Of a stretch of 43,191 nucleotides of DNA, positions 24,604 through 33,583 are shown piece after piece. This DNA is from Prevotella sp. (lineage in GTDB: Bacteria > Bacteroidota > Bacteroidia > Bacteroidales > Bacteroidaceae), in NCBI GenBank assembly GCA_017509155.1, contig JAFWQE010000054.1, forward strand, positions 1-43,191, in the 5' to 3' direction. A program made the translations under genes and the position numbers. Position 1 is the first letter of the stretch; each line of letters opens with the position of its first letter. The notes under the pieces were generated by a model. The model was given only the letters and a program-made list of their open reading frames with translations. It did not search any database and was not told the DNA's origin.

Positions 24604-24840
24604 AGCCCCCAAGCCCCCGAGGGGGATGTTTAAGTGATAAGTGATAAGTGAGAAGGCCCCCAAGCCCCCGAGGGGATGTCCTAACTGAGCGCTCGACCTT
24701 GGTCGCTTTGCTTGCAAAGAACTGAGAGGTGAGAAGCCCCTAAACGACAAAAAAACAAGGTCTACAACCTTCAAGACTAACCACTCCCCTCTCCCCTCGG
24801 AGAGGGGTTGGGGGTGAGGCTGGTGCAGGGCTGGTGCTGG
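24604..24840. repeat. Composite repeat, right of ftsX (inverted relative to the left copy)
   Basis: It begins one base after the ftsX stop with AAGCCCCCAAGCCCCCGAGG. GTGATAA words follow (about 24634-24652), a second AAGCCCCCGAGGGG, the reversed core GCTCGACCTTGGTCGC (24690-24722), GAGAAGCCCC, TCTACAACCTTCAAGACTAA, CCACTCCCCTCTCCCCTCGG and GGGTGAGGC words. Read backwards this is the block order of 23407-23580. Confidence 0.82.
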
Positions 24841-24889
24841 GGTTTGTGCCGGGGGTGAGGCTTGAGAAACAAGTAAAAATGCAAAATAT

Positions 24890-25120
24890 ATGGAAAAGAG
24901 AAACCTGGCCTTTGGCCGCATGAACTACATTCTGCTGGCTGTCAGCATGCTGGTGGTCATTATCGGTCTCGTGCTGATGAGTGGTAGCGCCTCCACCGAG
25001 GAGCAGTTCAATCCCGAAATCTTCAGTGCCATGCACATCAAGGTGGCGCCCGTGGTGACGTTCATCGGTTTTGTGTCGATTATCGTTGCCATCATGTACA
25101 AGCCCCGCAACAAGGAATAG
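24890..25120 (+). CDS. DUF3098 small membrane protein
   Basis: The protein has 76 residues with two membrane helices (about 12-31 and 51-71) around a short loop that begins SGSASTEEQFNPEIFS. The family is confined to Bacteroidetes, and its members regularly follow ftsX and precede uppP, as here. The function is unknown; the neighbours suggest cell envelope or division. The gene begins 36 bp before uppP ends its own leader gap and is probably co-transcribed with it. Confidence 0.88.
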   Translation: MEKRNLAFGRMNYILLAVSMLVVIIGLVLMSGSASTEEQFNPEIFSAMHIKVAPVVTFIGFVSIIVAIMYKPRNKE

Positions 25121-25156
25121 GACGGAGGAACTGGCAAAGCATAACAGAATCAAGAA

Positions 25157-26014
25157 ATGGATTGGATACAGACTATCATCATTGCCATCGTTGAAGGCCT
25201 GACAGAGTTCCTGCCTGTGTCGTCGACGGGGCACATGATTATCACCCAGAACCTGCTGGGCATCCCTCAGGGCGACGCCTTCGTCCACGCCTTTACGTTC
25301 ATCATTCAGTTTGGCGCCATTCTCTCGGTGGTGTGTCTCTACTGGAAACGATTCTTCCAGCTCGACAACACGCCTGCTCCCGAGGGCAGCAACCTCCTGC
25401 AGCGGCTGAAGCACAAATACAACTTCTACTGGCTGCTCATCGTGGGCGTGCTGCCCGCCGTGATCATCGGTCTGGCAGCCAAGAAGTCGGGACTGCTCGA
25501 CTGGTTGCTCGACAGTGTGGAGGTGGTGGCCGTGATGCTGGTGGTGGGAGGCATCTTCATGCTCTATTGCGACCGCTTGTTCAACAAGGGCAGCGACGCC
25601 AACAAGGTGACCGAGCGCCGCGCCTTCAACATTGGCCTCTATCAGTGCATCTCGGTCATTCCGGGCGTGTCGCGCTCGATGGCTACCATTGTCGGCGGCA
25701 TGACGCAGGGTCTGACGCGCAAGCGTGCGGCAGAGTTCTCGTTCTTCCTCGCCGTACCCACCATGGCAGGCGCCACGTTGCTCGACCTGCTCGACCTGTT
25801 CAAGGAAGACACGTCGTGGGCTACGGGCAACAACATCGCCATGCTCATCCTGGGCTGTGTGGTGGCTTTCATCGTGGCCCTGCTGGCCATGAAATGGTTC
25901 GTCAGCTTCCTGACCAAATATGGCTTCAAGGCCTTTGGCTACTATCGCATCATCGTGGGCACCATCATCATCGTGCTGCTGCTCACCGGACACTCATTAG
26001 CAATGGTTGACTGA
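25157..26014 (+). CDS. uppP: Undecaprenyl-diphosphatase UppP (BacA)
   Basis: The protein has 285 residues and multiple membrane helices. Signature 1, EGLTEFLPVSSTGH (E13 to H26), and signature 2, PGVSRSMATIVGGM, form the active site; the Gly of PGxSRSG is Met here, as in relatives from this phylum. The enzyme recycles undecaprenyl pyrophosphate to the monophosphate lipid carrier for peptidoglycan and other glycans, and extra copies give bacitracin resistance. Its stop overlaps the truB start by one base (TGATG), so the two are translationally linked. Confidence 0.97.
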   Translation: MDWIQTIIIAIVEGLTEFLPVSSTGHMIITQNLLGIPQGDAFVHAFTFIIQFGAILSVVCLYWKRFFQLDNTPAPEGSNLLQRLKHKYNFYWLLIVGVLPAVIIGLAAKKSGLLDWLLDSVEVVAVMLVVGGIFMLYCDRLFNKGSDANKVTERRAFNIGLYQCISVIPGVSRSMATIVGGMTQGLTRKRAAEFSFFLAVPTMAGATLLDLLDLFKEDTSWATGNNIAMLILGCVVAFIVALLAMKWFVSFLTKYGFKAFGYYRIIVGTIIIVLLLTGHSLAMVD

Positions 26015-26712
26015 TGCACTTCCGCGAAGGTGAAATCATCTGCATCGACAAGCCCTACGCCATGTCGAGCTTCGGAGCACTGGCGCATATCCGCTACCTG
26101 CTCACCAAAAGAATGGGCTACAAAGTGAAGGTGGGCCATGCCGGAACACTCGATCCACTGGCCACGGGCGTGCTCATTCTCTGCACCGGAAAGAAGACAA
26201 AGGAGATAGAGACTTTGCAGGCCCACGACAAGGAATACGTGGCCACGCTGCAGCTGGGAGCCTCTACGGCGAGCCACGACATGGAACATCCCGTGGACGA
26301 ACGGTTTTCCACCGACGGCATCACACGCGAGCGTGTGGAACAGGTGCTGCAAGGCTTCGTGGGCGACATCATGCAGGTGCCGCCCGTATACAGCGCCGTA
26401 TGCGTGAACGGAAAGCGGGCCTACCAGCTCAGCCGTAAGGGAAAGGACTTCGAAATCAAGGCCAAGCAGGTGCGCATAGACCACCTGGAGCTGCTGCATT
26501 TCGACCCCGAGCTCATGCAGATGAGCATCCGCGTGGGCTGCGGAAAGGGAACCTACATCCGCTCGTTGGCGCGCGACATCGGCGAGGCACTCAGCAGCGG
26601 GGCTTATCTCACGTCGCTATGCCGCACCAGGGTAGGAAAGGTGCGCGTAGAGGACTGCATCACGCTCGAACACTTTCCGCAATGGCTCGAGCAGCAACAC
26701 ATAGAAGGATAA
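26014..26712 (+). CDS. truB: tRNA pseudouridine-55 synthase TruB
   Basis: The protein has 232 residues. The catalytic motif [12 protein letters not shown] holds Asp47, the nucleophile that attacks the uracil. [49 protein letters not shown] and [14 protein letters not shown] follow in the family order. It lacks a long C-terminal PUA extension, giving the short form usual in this phylum. It converts U55 to pseudouridine in the T-loop of tRNAs. It lies between uppP and queA in the same operon. Confidence 0.97.
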   Translation: MHFREGEIICIDKPYAMSSFGALAHIRYLLTKRMGYKVKVGHAGTLDPLATGVLILCTGKKTKEIETLQAHDKEYVATLQLGASTASHDMEHPVDERFSTDGITRERVEQVLQGFVGDIMQVPPVYSAVCVNGKRAYQLSRKGKDFEIKAKQVRIDHLELLHFDPELMQMSIRVGCGKGTYIRSLARDIGEALSSGAYLTSLCRTRVGKVRVEDCITLEHFPQWLEQQHIEG

Positions 26713-26734
26713 TAAAAAAGGAACAGATATCATT

Positions 26735-27907
26735 ATGAAGTTATCACAATTCAAGTTCAAACTGCCAGAGGAACTCATCGCTCTCTATCCCCACAGCATC
26801 TACCGGGAGTTCGAGAATGAGCAGGGTGAGAAGGAAAGCTTCCGCATTACCCGCCGCGACGAATGCCGGCTGATGGTGCTCCATCGCAAGTCGCAGAAGA
26901 TAGACATGTACAAGACCGACGATGAGGGGAAGCCGTTGCTCGACGAGAACGGACAGCCCATCTTCCTGGATTTCCGCAATGTGCTCGACTTTTTCGACAA
27001 GGACGATGTCTTCGTGTTCAACGACACGAAGGTGTTTCCCGCCCGTCTGTATGGTACCAAGGAGAAGACCGATGCGAAGATAGAGGTGTTCCTTTTGCGT
27101 GAGCTCAACAAGGACATGCGCCTGTGGGACGTGCTGGTGGAACCGGCGCGCAAGATCAGGATTGGCAACAAGCTGTTCTTCGACGACAGCAGCACCATGG
27201 TGGCAGAGGTGATAGACAACACCACGAGTCGCGGGCGCACGCTGCGTTTCCTCTACGACTGTCCGCACGATGAGTTCAAGCGCGAGCTCTACGCCCTTGG
27301 CGAGGCGCCGCTGCCACACTACATCATCGACCGCAGGCCGGTAACCGAGGACGACCATGAAGACTTCCAGTGCATCTTCGCACGTCGCGAAGGCGCCGTC
27401 ACGGCACCCGCTGCAGGTCTGCATTTCTCGCGCGAGATGATGAAGCGCATGGAAATCAAGGGCATCAACTTCGCCTATATCACCCTGCACTGCGCGCTGG
27501 GCAACTTCCACGACATTGAGGTGGAAGACCTCACCAAGCACAAGATGGACTCCGAGCAGATGTTCATTGAGAAGGAGGCCTGCGACATGGTGAACACCGC
27601 GAAGCTCAACGGCAAGCACGTCTGCGTGGTGGGAACGAGCGTCCTGAAGGCCACCGAGACCGCCGTGGGCACCGACAAGCTGCTGAAGGAATACGAGGGC
27701 TGGACGAACAAGTTCATCTTCCCGCCCTACGAGTTTGGCGTGGCCGACTCGATGATAGCCAACTTCTATCACCCCATGTCGACGCTCCTGATGGAGACGG
27801 CTGCCTTTGGCGGCTACGACCTCGTGATGCAGGCCTACGACCTGGCCGTAGAGCATGGCTACATGTTCGGCTGCTATGGGGATGCGCTGCTGATTGTTGA
27901 CGACTAA
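26735..27907 (+). CDS. queA: S-adenosylmethionine:tRNA ribosyltransferase-isomerase QueA
   Basis: The protein has 390 residues. It starts [18 protein letters not shown] and contains the family blocks [41 protein letters not shown], and [19 protein letters not shown] near the end. It transfers the ribosyl part of SAM to preQ1 in tRNA to make epoxyqueuosine. It is about 40 residues longer than E. coli-type QueA; the extra residues lie near the N-terminus (about 25-75, charged, with [12 protein letters not shown] and [12 protein letters not shown]). It is the last clear member of the operon, 22 bp after truB. Confidence 0.96.
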   Translation: MKLSQFKFKLPEELIALYPHSIYREFENEQGEKESFRITRRDECRLMVLHRKSQKIDMYKTDDEGKPLLDENGQPIFLDFRNVLDFFDKDDVFVFNDTKVFPARLYGTKEKTDAKIEVFLLRELNKDMRLWDVLVEPARKIRIGNKLFFDDSSTMVAEVIDNTTSRGRTLRFLYDCPHDEFKRELYALGEAPLPHYIIDRRPVTEDDHEDFQCIFARREGAVTAPAAGLHFSREMMKRMEIKGINFAYITLHCALGNFHDIEVEDLTKHKMDSEQMFIEKEACDMVNTAKLNGKHVCVVGTSVLKATETAVGTDKLLKEYEGWTNKFIFPPYEFGVADSMIANFYHPMSTLLMETAAFGGYDLVMQAYDLAVEHGYMFGCYGDALLIVDD

Positions 27908-28133
27908 TAGCCTCACCCCCGACCCCTCTCCGAGGGGAGAGGGGAGTAGTTACTCATTGAGACCGCTTGATAAAGTCCCGAAAGGGACGAAAAGACCATA
28001 GGGAGGGGTGGAAGCCCTTCTTGACAATCAAGGAGCTACAGAAGAGCCCCGAAAGGGCGACAGGATAGTCGTTTGGTCGTTTAGTCGTTTAGTCGTTTAG
28101 GTGTTTGGTCATTTAATCGTTGGAGGGTATTAC
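27908..28133. repeat. Composite gap: CCTCACCCCC block, GAAA-loop hairpins, GTCGTTTA array
   Basis: 27912-27948 repeats the CCTCACCCCCGACCCCTCTC block of the ftsX flanks. Two hairpins with GAAA loops follow: GTCCC-GAAA-GGGAC (27975-27988) and GCCC-CGAAA-GGGC (28046-28058). Then come TAGTCGTT words repeated about six times (28072-28122). The folK start lies directly after. Confidence 0.75.
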
Positions 28134-28601
28134 ATGGATGCAGTAAAAGATGCGCACACCGTCTATCTGGGCCTGGGCTCCAACCTTGGCCAGAAGAGGC
28201 GCAATATGCGCAAGGCCATCCGAATGATCTCTGAGCTGATTGGTGCCGTGGAGCGCCAGTCGGCTCTTTTTGTGTCCAAGCCATGGGGCTTTTCCTCCAG
28301 TCATGAGTTCGTCAACGCCGTGGTTCGCTGTACGACATCGCTGTCGCCGCGCGAGCTGCTCGAGGCCGTGCAGCACATTGAGCGGCAGATGGGTAAGACC
28401 ACAAAGTCGGTGAAGGGCGCCGACGGCCGTCTGCTCGATGGTCAGACCTATCACGACCGCGCTATCGACATCGACATCCTGCTCTACGACAACATCACCG
28501 TCTCCGAGCCTGACCTACAGATTCCCCATCCCCTCATGCAGGAGCGCGACTTCGTGATGATTCCCTTGCGCGAGGTGATGGACACTCCGCCCGCCTTGTA
28601 G
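28134..28601 (+). CDS. folK: HPPK, folate biosynthesis pyrophosphokinase
   Basis: The protein has 155 residues. I chose 28134 because VYLGLGSNLGQKRRNMRKAI, the family start, follows at once; an in-frame ATG at 28101 only adds residues encoded by the GTCGTTTA repeat. HPPK landmarks are ALFVSKPWGF, FVNAVVRCTT, YHDRAIDIDILLYD (metal-binding aspartates) and IPHPLMQERDFVMIPL. It transfers pyrophosphate from ATP to hydroxymethyl-dihydropterin. No dihydropteroate synthase is adjacent. The source of its promoter is unclear; the repeat array sits where it should be. Confidence 0.95.
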   Translation: MDAVKDAHTVYLGLGSNLGQKRRNMRKAIRMISELIGAVERQSALFVSKPWGFSSSHEFVNAVVRCTTSLSPRELLEAVQHIERQMGKTTKSVKGADGRLLDGQTYHDRAIDIDILLYDNITVSEPDLQIPHPLMQERDFVMIPLREVMDTPPAL

Positions 28602-28690
28602 CCGCCCTTTCATCCCCCCCGGAACCCTCCGCCCCGGCTTTGCGTACCTTGCGGCACCGCCGCAAACCACCCGCCACCCTCTCCAACACA

Positions 28691-28725
28691 AAAGGAGGAA
28701 GCCCAAACCGGACTTCCCCCTTTTT
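28691..28725. terminator. Bidirectional terminator between folK and the GH43 operon
   Basis: AAAGGAGGAAG (28691-28701) pairs with CTTCCCCCTTT (28713-28723) and is flanked by A and T runs on the two sides. It therefore serves both the plus-strand folK and the minus-strand gene ending at 28746. Confidence 0.75.
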
Positions 28726-28745
28726 CTGATACATCAAAAGCTGTT

Positions 28746-30533
28746 TTATTTCACGTATTTCTTCCCGTCCTGGATGTAGATGCCGCGCTGAACCTTCTCC
28801 ACGCGGACACCCTGCAGGTTGTACAGGGGTGCATCGGCCTGCTGGCTGCCCAGCTCGCTGATGCCTGTTGCGCTACCTGCATCGCCCGAAACAATCTCTA
28901 TGCTGTTCTCATCGATGATGAGATAGTTGGTGTCGCAGATGAGAAACGCGCGTATGTTCTGCGTTCCGTCGCCGCATGGCGCGTAGAATTCTTCCACGTA
29001 TTCGTTGCCGTCGGAGCCCAGGATGTTGAATGTGGCTGTCACCTTTTGGTCTTCCCGCTTCACGCTCATGTTCACCGTGGCGCCGTTCATGAACGCTCTG
29101 AACTTCGCCCAGTCCACGACTGTGTTTCCGTCATTGTCCGTCGTCGTGGGATAGTTGTTCGAGAAGTTCTGCACATTGTAGGCGTTTCCCCATCCGAAGA
29201 GGTCGCTTCTGATGACGAAGTATTCCTCATAGCCAACGGCATCTCCGTCGAAATCGGAGCTCACGCAGAGGTTATAGTTGTGCCAGTTTTCCTCTTGGTC
29301 GCCAAAGTTCTTGAACGTCATGTTGAGCGTTTCTCCCGGCTTCAGTGTGTAGCGGTCGCTGAATGCCTGCCACCAACCGGAGCTATAGTCGATGTTGCCC
29401 ACGAGTCCCTGTGGCAGGTCGCCGCTGATTTCGCTGTCGGTGACGATGAGGTGCGATTTGTCAACGGTCAGGAACAGGCGTATCACCTGGTTGCCGTCGC
29501 CACAGTTGGCGCTGCTGTTCAGTGTGAGCATCTCACCCGTGGTGGCCGTCATCGTGACGTCTATGTCCACGATGGCGCCGTTGCGCGTCAGTATCAGCTC
29601 CACGTCGGCTCCGTCCATCAGTCTGTTGAACTGGTTCCAGTCTGTCACGGTGTTGCCTTCTTCGTCGATGGTTGTGGGATAGGACAGGGTCACGTTCTGC
29701 TCGTCATAGGCGCTGCCCCATCCGAATCCGTCGGCTCTCTGCACGAGGTATTCGCTGTAGATGACGCCTCCACGCTTGGCGTTGGATGTCACCACGGCCA
29801 CCCAGTTCTGGAACATTTCCTGTCCTGCGGTGTAGTTCTTGAAGTTGAGGCGCAGGCTCTGGTTTGGCGCCAGCGTGTAGTAGTCGCTGAAGGCCGTCCA
29901 CCACATGCTGCTGTTGTCGGTGGCACCCACCAGCTGTCCTTCCACTTCCTGTCCGGCATTGTCGCTGATCTGAACCGAATTGTAGTCCACGTCGAGATGC
30001 GAGCAGTCTACCGAGAGATACACCACGATGTCCTGCGTGCCGTCGCCGCAATCCATGACGAAGTGCTCATAATAGCTGGTTCCCGACAGGGCTGTTATGT
30101 CGGCATACACGTCGACGGTCTTGCCCGAGCGCTTCACGGTGAGCTTCACCAGTGAGCCGTCCATGTCTTCCTTGAATGTGTCCCAGTTGAAGTTGCTTGT
30201 GAGCGATGTGAACCACGATACGTTCTCCCACGACACGTCCTGGGGCGACATGGCAGCGTTGTCGGCTCGCAACACGAAGTACTGGGTGTAGCCGTCGGCG
30301 CCGTGCTCTGCGTTGTTCACCTCCACGAGCCAGTTATTCCAGTTTTCGGCTTTGCTTGAATAGTTCACGAACTCCACGTAGAGAGTCTGCTCGGGTTCCA
30401 CGACAAACGGGTCGCTGAAAGCTCCGAGATAGCCCGTCGTGTTGTTCTCGTTTCCCACGATGTCGGCCTGTGCCTGAGTGCACACCAGCATCAGAGCTCC
30501 GATAAGGAGCATGTTTTGTAGAATCTTCTTCAT
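28746..30533 (-). CDS. Secreted protein with three tandem beta-rich repeats, function unknown
   Basis: The protein has 595 residues from 30533, where MKKILQNMLLIGALMLVCTQ begins a signal peptide ending near AQAD. Three repeats of about 170-190 residues fill the rest. Each has VGN/VGA..., W-x-AFSD-x-Y-x-L-x-P, NW-x-N-x-x-x-V-x-S, EYF/EYL-V-x-R-x-D, WGxAYxxQN, a [NT]FN/DWN-x-F strand and CGDGTQ/CGDGNQ. The regular Trp/Tyr pattern and the GH43 partner suggest a carbohydrate-binding module, but I recognise no named family. The C-terminus (PLYNLQGVRVEKVQRG...DGKKYVK) is the sorting-like tail. It lies 141 bp behind the GH43 gene with no promoter visible, so co-transcription is likely. Confidence 0.85.
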   Translation of the reverse strand: MKKILQNMLLIGALMLVCTQAQADIVGNENNTTGYLGAFSDPFVVEPEQTLYVEFVNYSSKAENWNNWLVEVNNAEHGADGYTQYFVLRADNAAMSPQDVSWENVSWFTSLTSNFNWDTFKEDMDGSLVKLTVKRSGKTVDVYADITALSGTSYYEHFVMDCGDGTQDIVVYLSVDCSHLDVDYNSVQISDNAGQEVEGQLVGATDNSSMWWTAFSDYYTLAPNQSLRLNFKNYTAGQEMFQNWVAVVTSNAKRGGVIYSEYLVQRADGFGWGSAYDEQNVTLSYPTTIDEEGNTVTDWNQFNRLMDGADVELILTRNGAIVDIDVTMTATTGEMLTLNSSANCGDGNQVIRLFLTVDKSHLIVTDSEISGDLPQGLVGNIDYSSGWWQAFSDRYTLKPGETLNMTFKNFGDQEENWHNYNLCVSSDFDGDAVGYEEYFVIRSDLFGWGNAYNVQNFSNNYPTTTDNDGNTVVDWAKFRAFMNGATVNMSVKREDQKVTATFNILGSDGNEYVEEFYAPCGDGTQNIRAFLICDTNYLIIDENSIEIVSGDAGSATGISELGSQQADAPLYNLQGVRVEKVQRGIYIQDGKKYVK

Positions 30534-30674
30534 GATTGTTGTTTTTTTGATTTGTAAATGTTTATTTCTGGTAATTTCTGATATTTGCTCGCAATCCTGT
30601 CTCTGATTCAAGCCGATTCTGAATATCAGCGCAATAGAGAATCCTTCATTCTATCATACGCGATGAACGGAACG

Positions 30675-33548
30675 TCACTTGATGACGGTCTTCTTTCCGT
30701 TGACGATGTAGATGCCTTTGGCGGTTCGCTTGCTGGCGTCGAGTTGCCTTCCCTGCAGGTCGAAGATGGTGTTTTGCCCGTTTGTCCGCGTGGCCATGCC
30801 GTCGGTGTGGATGGCTGTGGGCAGGGTGGCTTGCGGCCGGAAGTCGTAGACGCGGTTCTCCAGTGTGTTCAGGGCAGCGGCATCTGTGGCCGTCAGTGCG
30901 CGGTCAAACACAAAGAGGTCGTCGAAACAGGCGTCGGCGCTGCCCCAGAACGACCCTTTGCCCAGCCATAGGGTGGGGCACTGGCTGGCCAGTTCCACGA
31001 GCAGCGAGGTGTCGAAGCTCGATGCGCTGCTGATGGCGTTGCCGTCCAGGCTGCCGTTGGCCGCCTGCATGGCTTTCTGCTTGCCGTCAACATAGAGGCT
31101 GATGCCGTCGGTGGCCGACACGGAGAGCGTCACGAAATGCCACTGCCCCACGCCGATGTTGTCAGTCACCACGTCATTCGGATAGTTCATGTCTATCCAG
31201 TTGCCGGCGTTGTTGTTGAAGCCGATGTAGGTGTTGCCGGTCATATAGAGGCGCGCACCTGTCACGCTGTTCACCATTCCGAACAAGGCATCCCACAGGT
31301 TGTCGTCGTTTCTTTTCACCCAGAACGCCAGGCTGAAGCCGCTCATAGTGGCGCCTTGCAGCGGGTTTTCTATTTCCGTAAAGCTCTCGTTGCCGTTGAT
31401 GCCGAACCATTGGTGCACAAAGCTGCCCATGCGTTCGTGGTCGCTCTCGGTAGCGGGCGCCAGTGCCGTGCCCGCGCTTTCCAGTGTTGCCGTCTGCGCG
31501 GTGTTCATGGCGTTGACGAAGGGTGCCGCGTTGAAGTCGTAATAGGCCAGACGTCCAGTGGTGATGTCGCCGTCGGGTATGCTCTCAGGCTGCGCTTTCA
31601 CCTTGTATGTCTTCTCGTAGAAGTAGTGCTTGGTCTGCAGGCGCAGCGTCAGTGTGACGTCGGTGGCTGTGGTGAGCCCTGCGGGATTGTAGTGGCCTTC
31701 GTCGGAGATGATGTCGGGATGGCTCGACGTCCAGATTACCTCAACGCCCGGTTCCACGCTCATGCCATACAGATTCTGGTTGCTGCTGATTCTTTTCGAG
31801 GCATACACAGGCACCTTCAGGTTGACCAGCGTCCTGGCCAGATTGTAGCCGTCTTTGAGCTTATAGCCCCAGATGTTCACTCCGCCGCCGCTGCAAGCCG
31901 AGAAACACACCGCCTTCATCACGGTGGGGTCCACCTGCTGTTCTATCGTTACACCGCGGTAGGTCTCGCCGTTGAGTGTCAGGTTGATGTAGGAGGTGCC
32001 CTCCACGGTCTGCCAGCTGCCGCTGCGTTCGCCGCTCACGGTGCCGTCTTCGTGTAGCGTAATGGTGACGGGTGTCACCTGTTCCTTCTGGGTGTGGTCC
32101 AGTGCGTAGCGGTGTTCCAGCAGCTGGTATTCGCCCGTCAGCTCGTCGTCGGCGAAGGCTGCCTGCGAGGCGATGTCCTGGTCGGTTGTGGTCTCGCCGG
32201 TGTATTCAAAAGGCGCTGCCACCAGCCATCCGTCCTGATTCTGGAACACCTGATGGACGCGCACCTCGTGGGCTTCTCCACGATTGTGGAAACGCGTGTG
32301 GTAGACCAGATAGGTGCGTCCGTCGTCAGCGGCGATGATGGAGTTGTGTCCCTGCGCCGTTTCTCCGTCGTCGCCCACGGCCTGATAGCCCCATTCGCCA
32401 TAGCTGCCCAGCAGTTTCTCGCCGTGGCGGTCGCCGCCGGTGCCGTAGTTGTTCACCGCCTTGGTGTAGGTGGCAGTCTGTCCCAGCGGGTCTTTGTAGG
32501 GGCCGTCCACGGTCTGAGAGCGATACATGCGCATCTGGTATCCACCATTCGACTCGAGACCTCCATGGGTGACGAAGAGGTAGTACCAGTCGCCGATGTG
32601 CTCAATATACGAAGCCTCGCCCGACACGCTGTAGCCTCCGGCTATGCGCTTGCCGAAGTAGGCGTCGGTGGTCAGACCCATTCCCTTGCTGTCGTAGTCG
32701 CTGGCGTAGGTGTAGTCGTAGTCGCGCAGCCCGTTGTCTTCGTTGAGCCGCAGCATCCAGATGCCGCCAAACCACGAGCCGTAGGTCATCCACAGCTGCC
32801 CGTCCTCGTCGTAGAACACGCACGGGTCGATGGCATTGGGCCAGTAGCGCTTCCAGTTGGAGCCCTGATTATAGCGAGCAGGCAGCTGCGACAGCGTGCC
32901 CAGAGCCAGCTGCATGTCGGTCTTTTTGTAGGAGATGCCCATGTTGGTGGTGTTGAGGAATCCCGAGAACACCACAGGTCCCTGGTAGGTGTAGGGGCCG
33001 CCAATGTTGTCTGCGGTGAGCAGAATGATGCTCGATGCCCAGTTGTCGCCGTTGATGCTGAGGTACATGCACCACTTCTGCATCTTCTTGTTCCACAAAA
33101 CGTCGGGTGCCCACATGTTGCCGTTGATGTCGTAGGAAGCGGGATTGCTGCTCCCCGCTGCCGACCATGCCATCACGTTGTACGAGCCGAAGTTCACCGT
33201 CTGACCGCCTATGGTCACGGTGGTCGTCTGATTGTTCACGAACGCTTCGTTGTTGGCGGCGTCGTCGCTCACGCCCGGCACGCACCAGGGAGCGGTGAAG
33301 GCCGTCCATTGCGACAGGTTCGCGCTGCGGGCCGATGCCCTGTGCGAGCCGAAGATGTAGTATTGCTGGCTTGCAGACTCCCACACCACCGACGGGTCGT
33401 GCACCGAAACGCGGCTGTAGGGCGCTTTCTTCGTCATGGCCTGTGCGTCGCTCATGGTCATCTCCTGACGGTCGTCGGCCTGCGCGGCAACCACTGAAAT
33501 CATCGACAACGATACTATTGAAAAGACTCTTTTTAGCAGTTTGTTCAT
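30675..33548 (-). CDS. GH43 endo-arabinanase-like enzyme with LamG domain
   Basis: The protein has 957 residues with a signal peptide at about 1-24. The GH43 five-bladed propeller spans about 45-460. The catalytic triad is visible as D51 in VHDPSVV, D241 in AIDPCVF and E311 in GEASYI; GSHRASARS and NMWAPDVLWN also match arabinan-active members. A middle beta domain follows (about 460-650), then a LamG/concanavalin-like domain (about 655-900) that may bind glycan, and the sorting-like tail IFDLQGRQLD...GIYIVNGKK. It should hydrolyse alpha-1,5-arabinan, a side chain of rhamnogalacturonan, outside the cell. It has its own strong promoter and leads a two-gene operon. Confidence 0.9.
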   Translation of the reverse strand: MNKLLKRVFSIVSLSMISVVAAQADDRQEMTMSDAQAMTKKAPYSRVSVHDPSVVWESASQQYYIFGSHRASARSANLSQWTAFTAPWCVPGVSDDAANNEAFVNNQTTTVTIGGQTVNFGSYNVMAWSAAGSSNPASYDINGNMWAPDVLWNKKMQKWCMYLSINGDNWASSIILLTADNIGGPYTYQGPVVFSGFLNTTNMGISYKKTDMQLALGTLSQLPARYNQGSNWKRYWPNAIDPCVFYDEDGQLWMTYGSWFGGIWMLRLNEDNGLRDYDYTYASDYDSKGMGLTTDAYFGKRIAGGYSVSGEASYIEHIGDWYYLFVTHGGLESNGGYQMRMYRSQTVDGPYKDPLGQTATYTKAVNNYGTGGDRHGEKLLGSYGEWGYQAVGDDGETAQGHNSIIAADDGRTYLVYHTRFHNRGEAHEVRVHQVFQNQDGWLVAAPFEYTGETTTDQDIASQAAFADDELTGEYQLLEHRYALDHTQKEQVTPVTITLHEDGTVSGERSGSWQTVEGTSYINLTLNGETYRGVTIEQQVDPTVMKAVCFSACSGGGVNIWGYKLKDGYNLARTLVNLKVPVYASKRISSNQNLYGMSVEPGVEVIWTSSHPDIISDEGHYNPAGLTTATDVTLTLRLQTKHYFYEKTYKVKAQPESIPDGDITTGRLAYYDFNAAPFVNAMNTAQTATLESAGTALAPATESDHERMGSFVHQWFGINGNESFTEIENPLQGATMSGFSLAFWVKRNDDNLWDALFGMVNSVTGARLYMTGNTYIGFNNNAGNWIDMNYPNDVVTDNIGVGQWHFVTLSVSATDGISLYVDGKQKAMQAANGSLDGNAISSASSFDTSLLVELASQCPTLWLGKGSFWGSADACFDDLFVFDRALTATDAAALNTLENRVYDFRPQATLPTAIHTDGMATRTNGQNTIFDLQGRQLDASKRTAKGIYIVNGKKTVIK

Positions 33549-33583
33549 AAGTTGAATGTTTTAGCAGCGTTTGTTTTCGGTTG

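Noticed and set aside
23632-25993. Two long minus-strand ORFs opposite ftsX and uppP
   Set aside because: His/Gln-rich antisense shadows running through repeats; the plus-strand proteins are unmistakable.
26744-27916. 390-codon minus-strand ORF opposite queA
   Set aside because: Same length as queA by coincidence of frame; product has no recognisable domain.
32094-33497. Plus-strand ORF (467 codons) opposite GH43
   Set aside because: Antisense shadow; the minus strand has a signal peptide, catalytic triad and consensus promoter.
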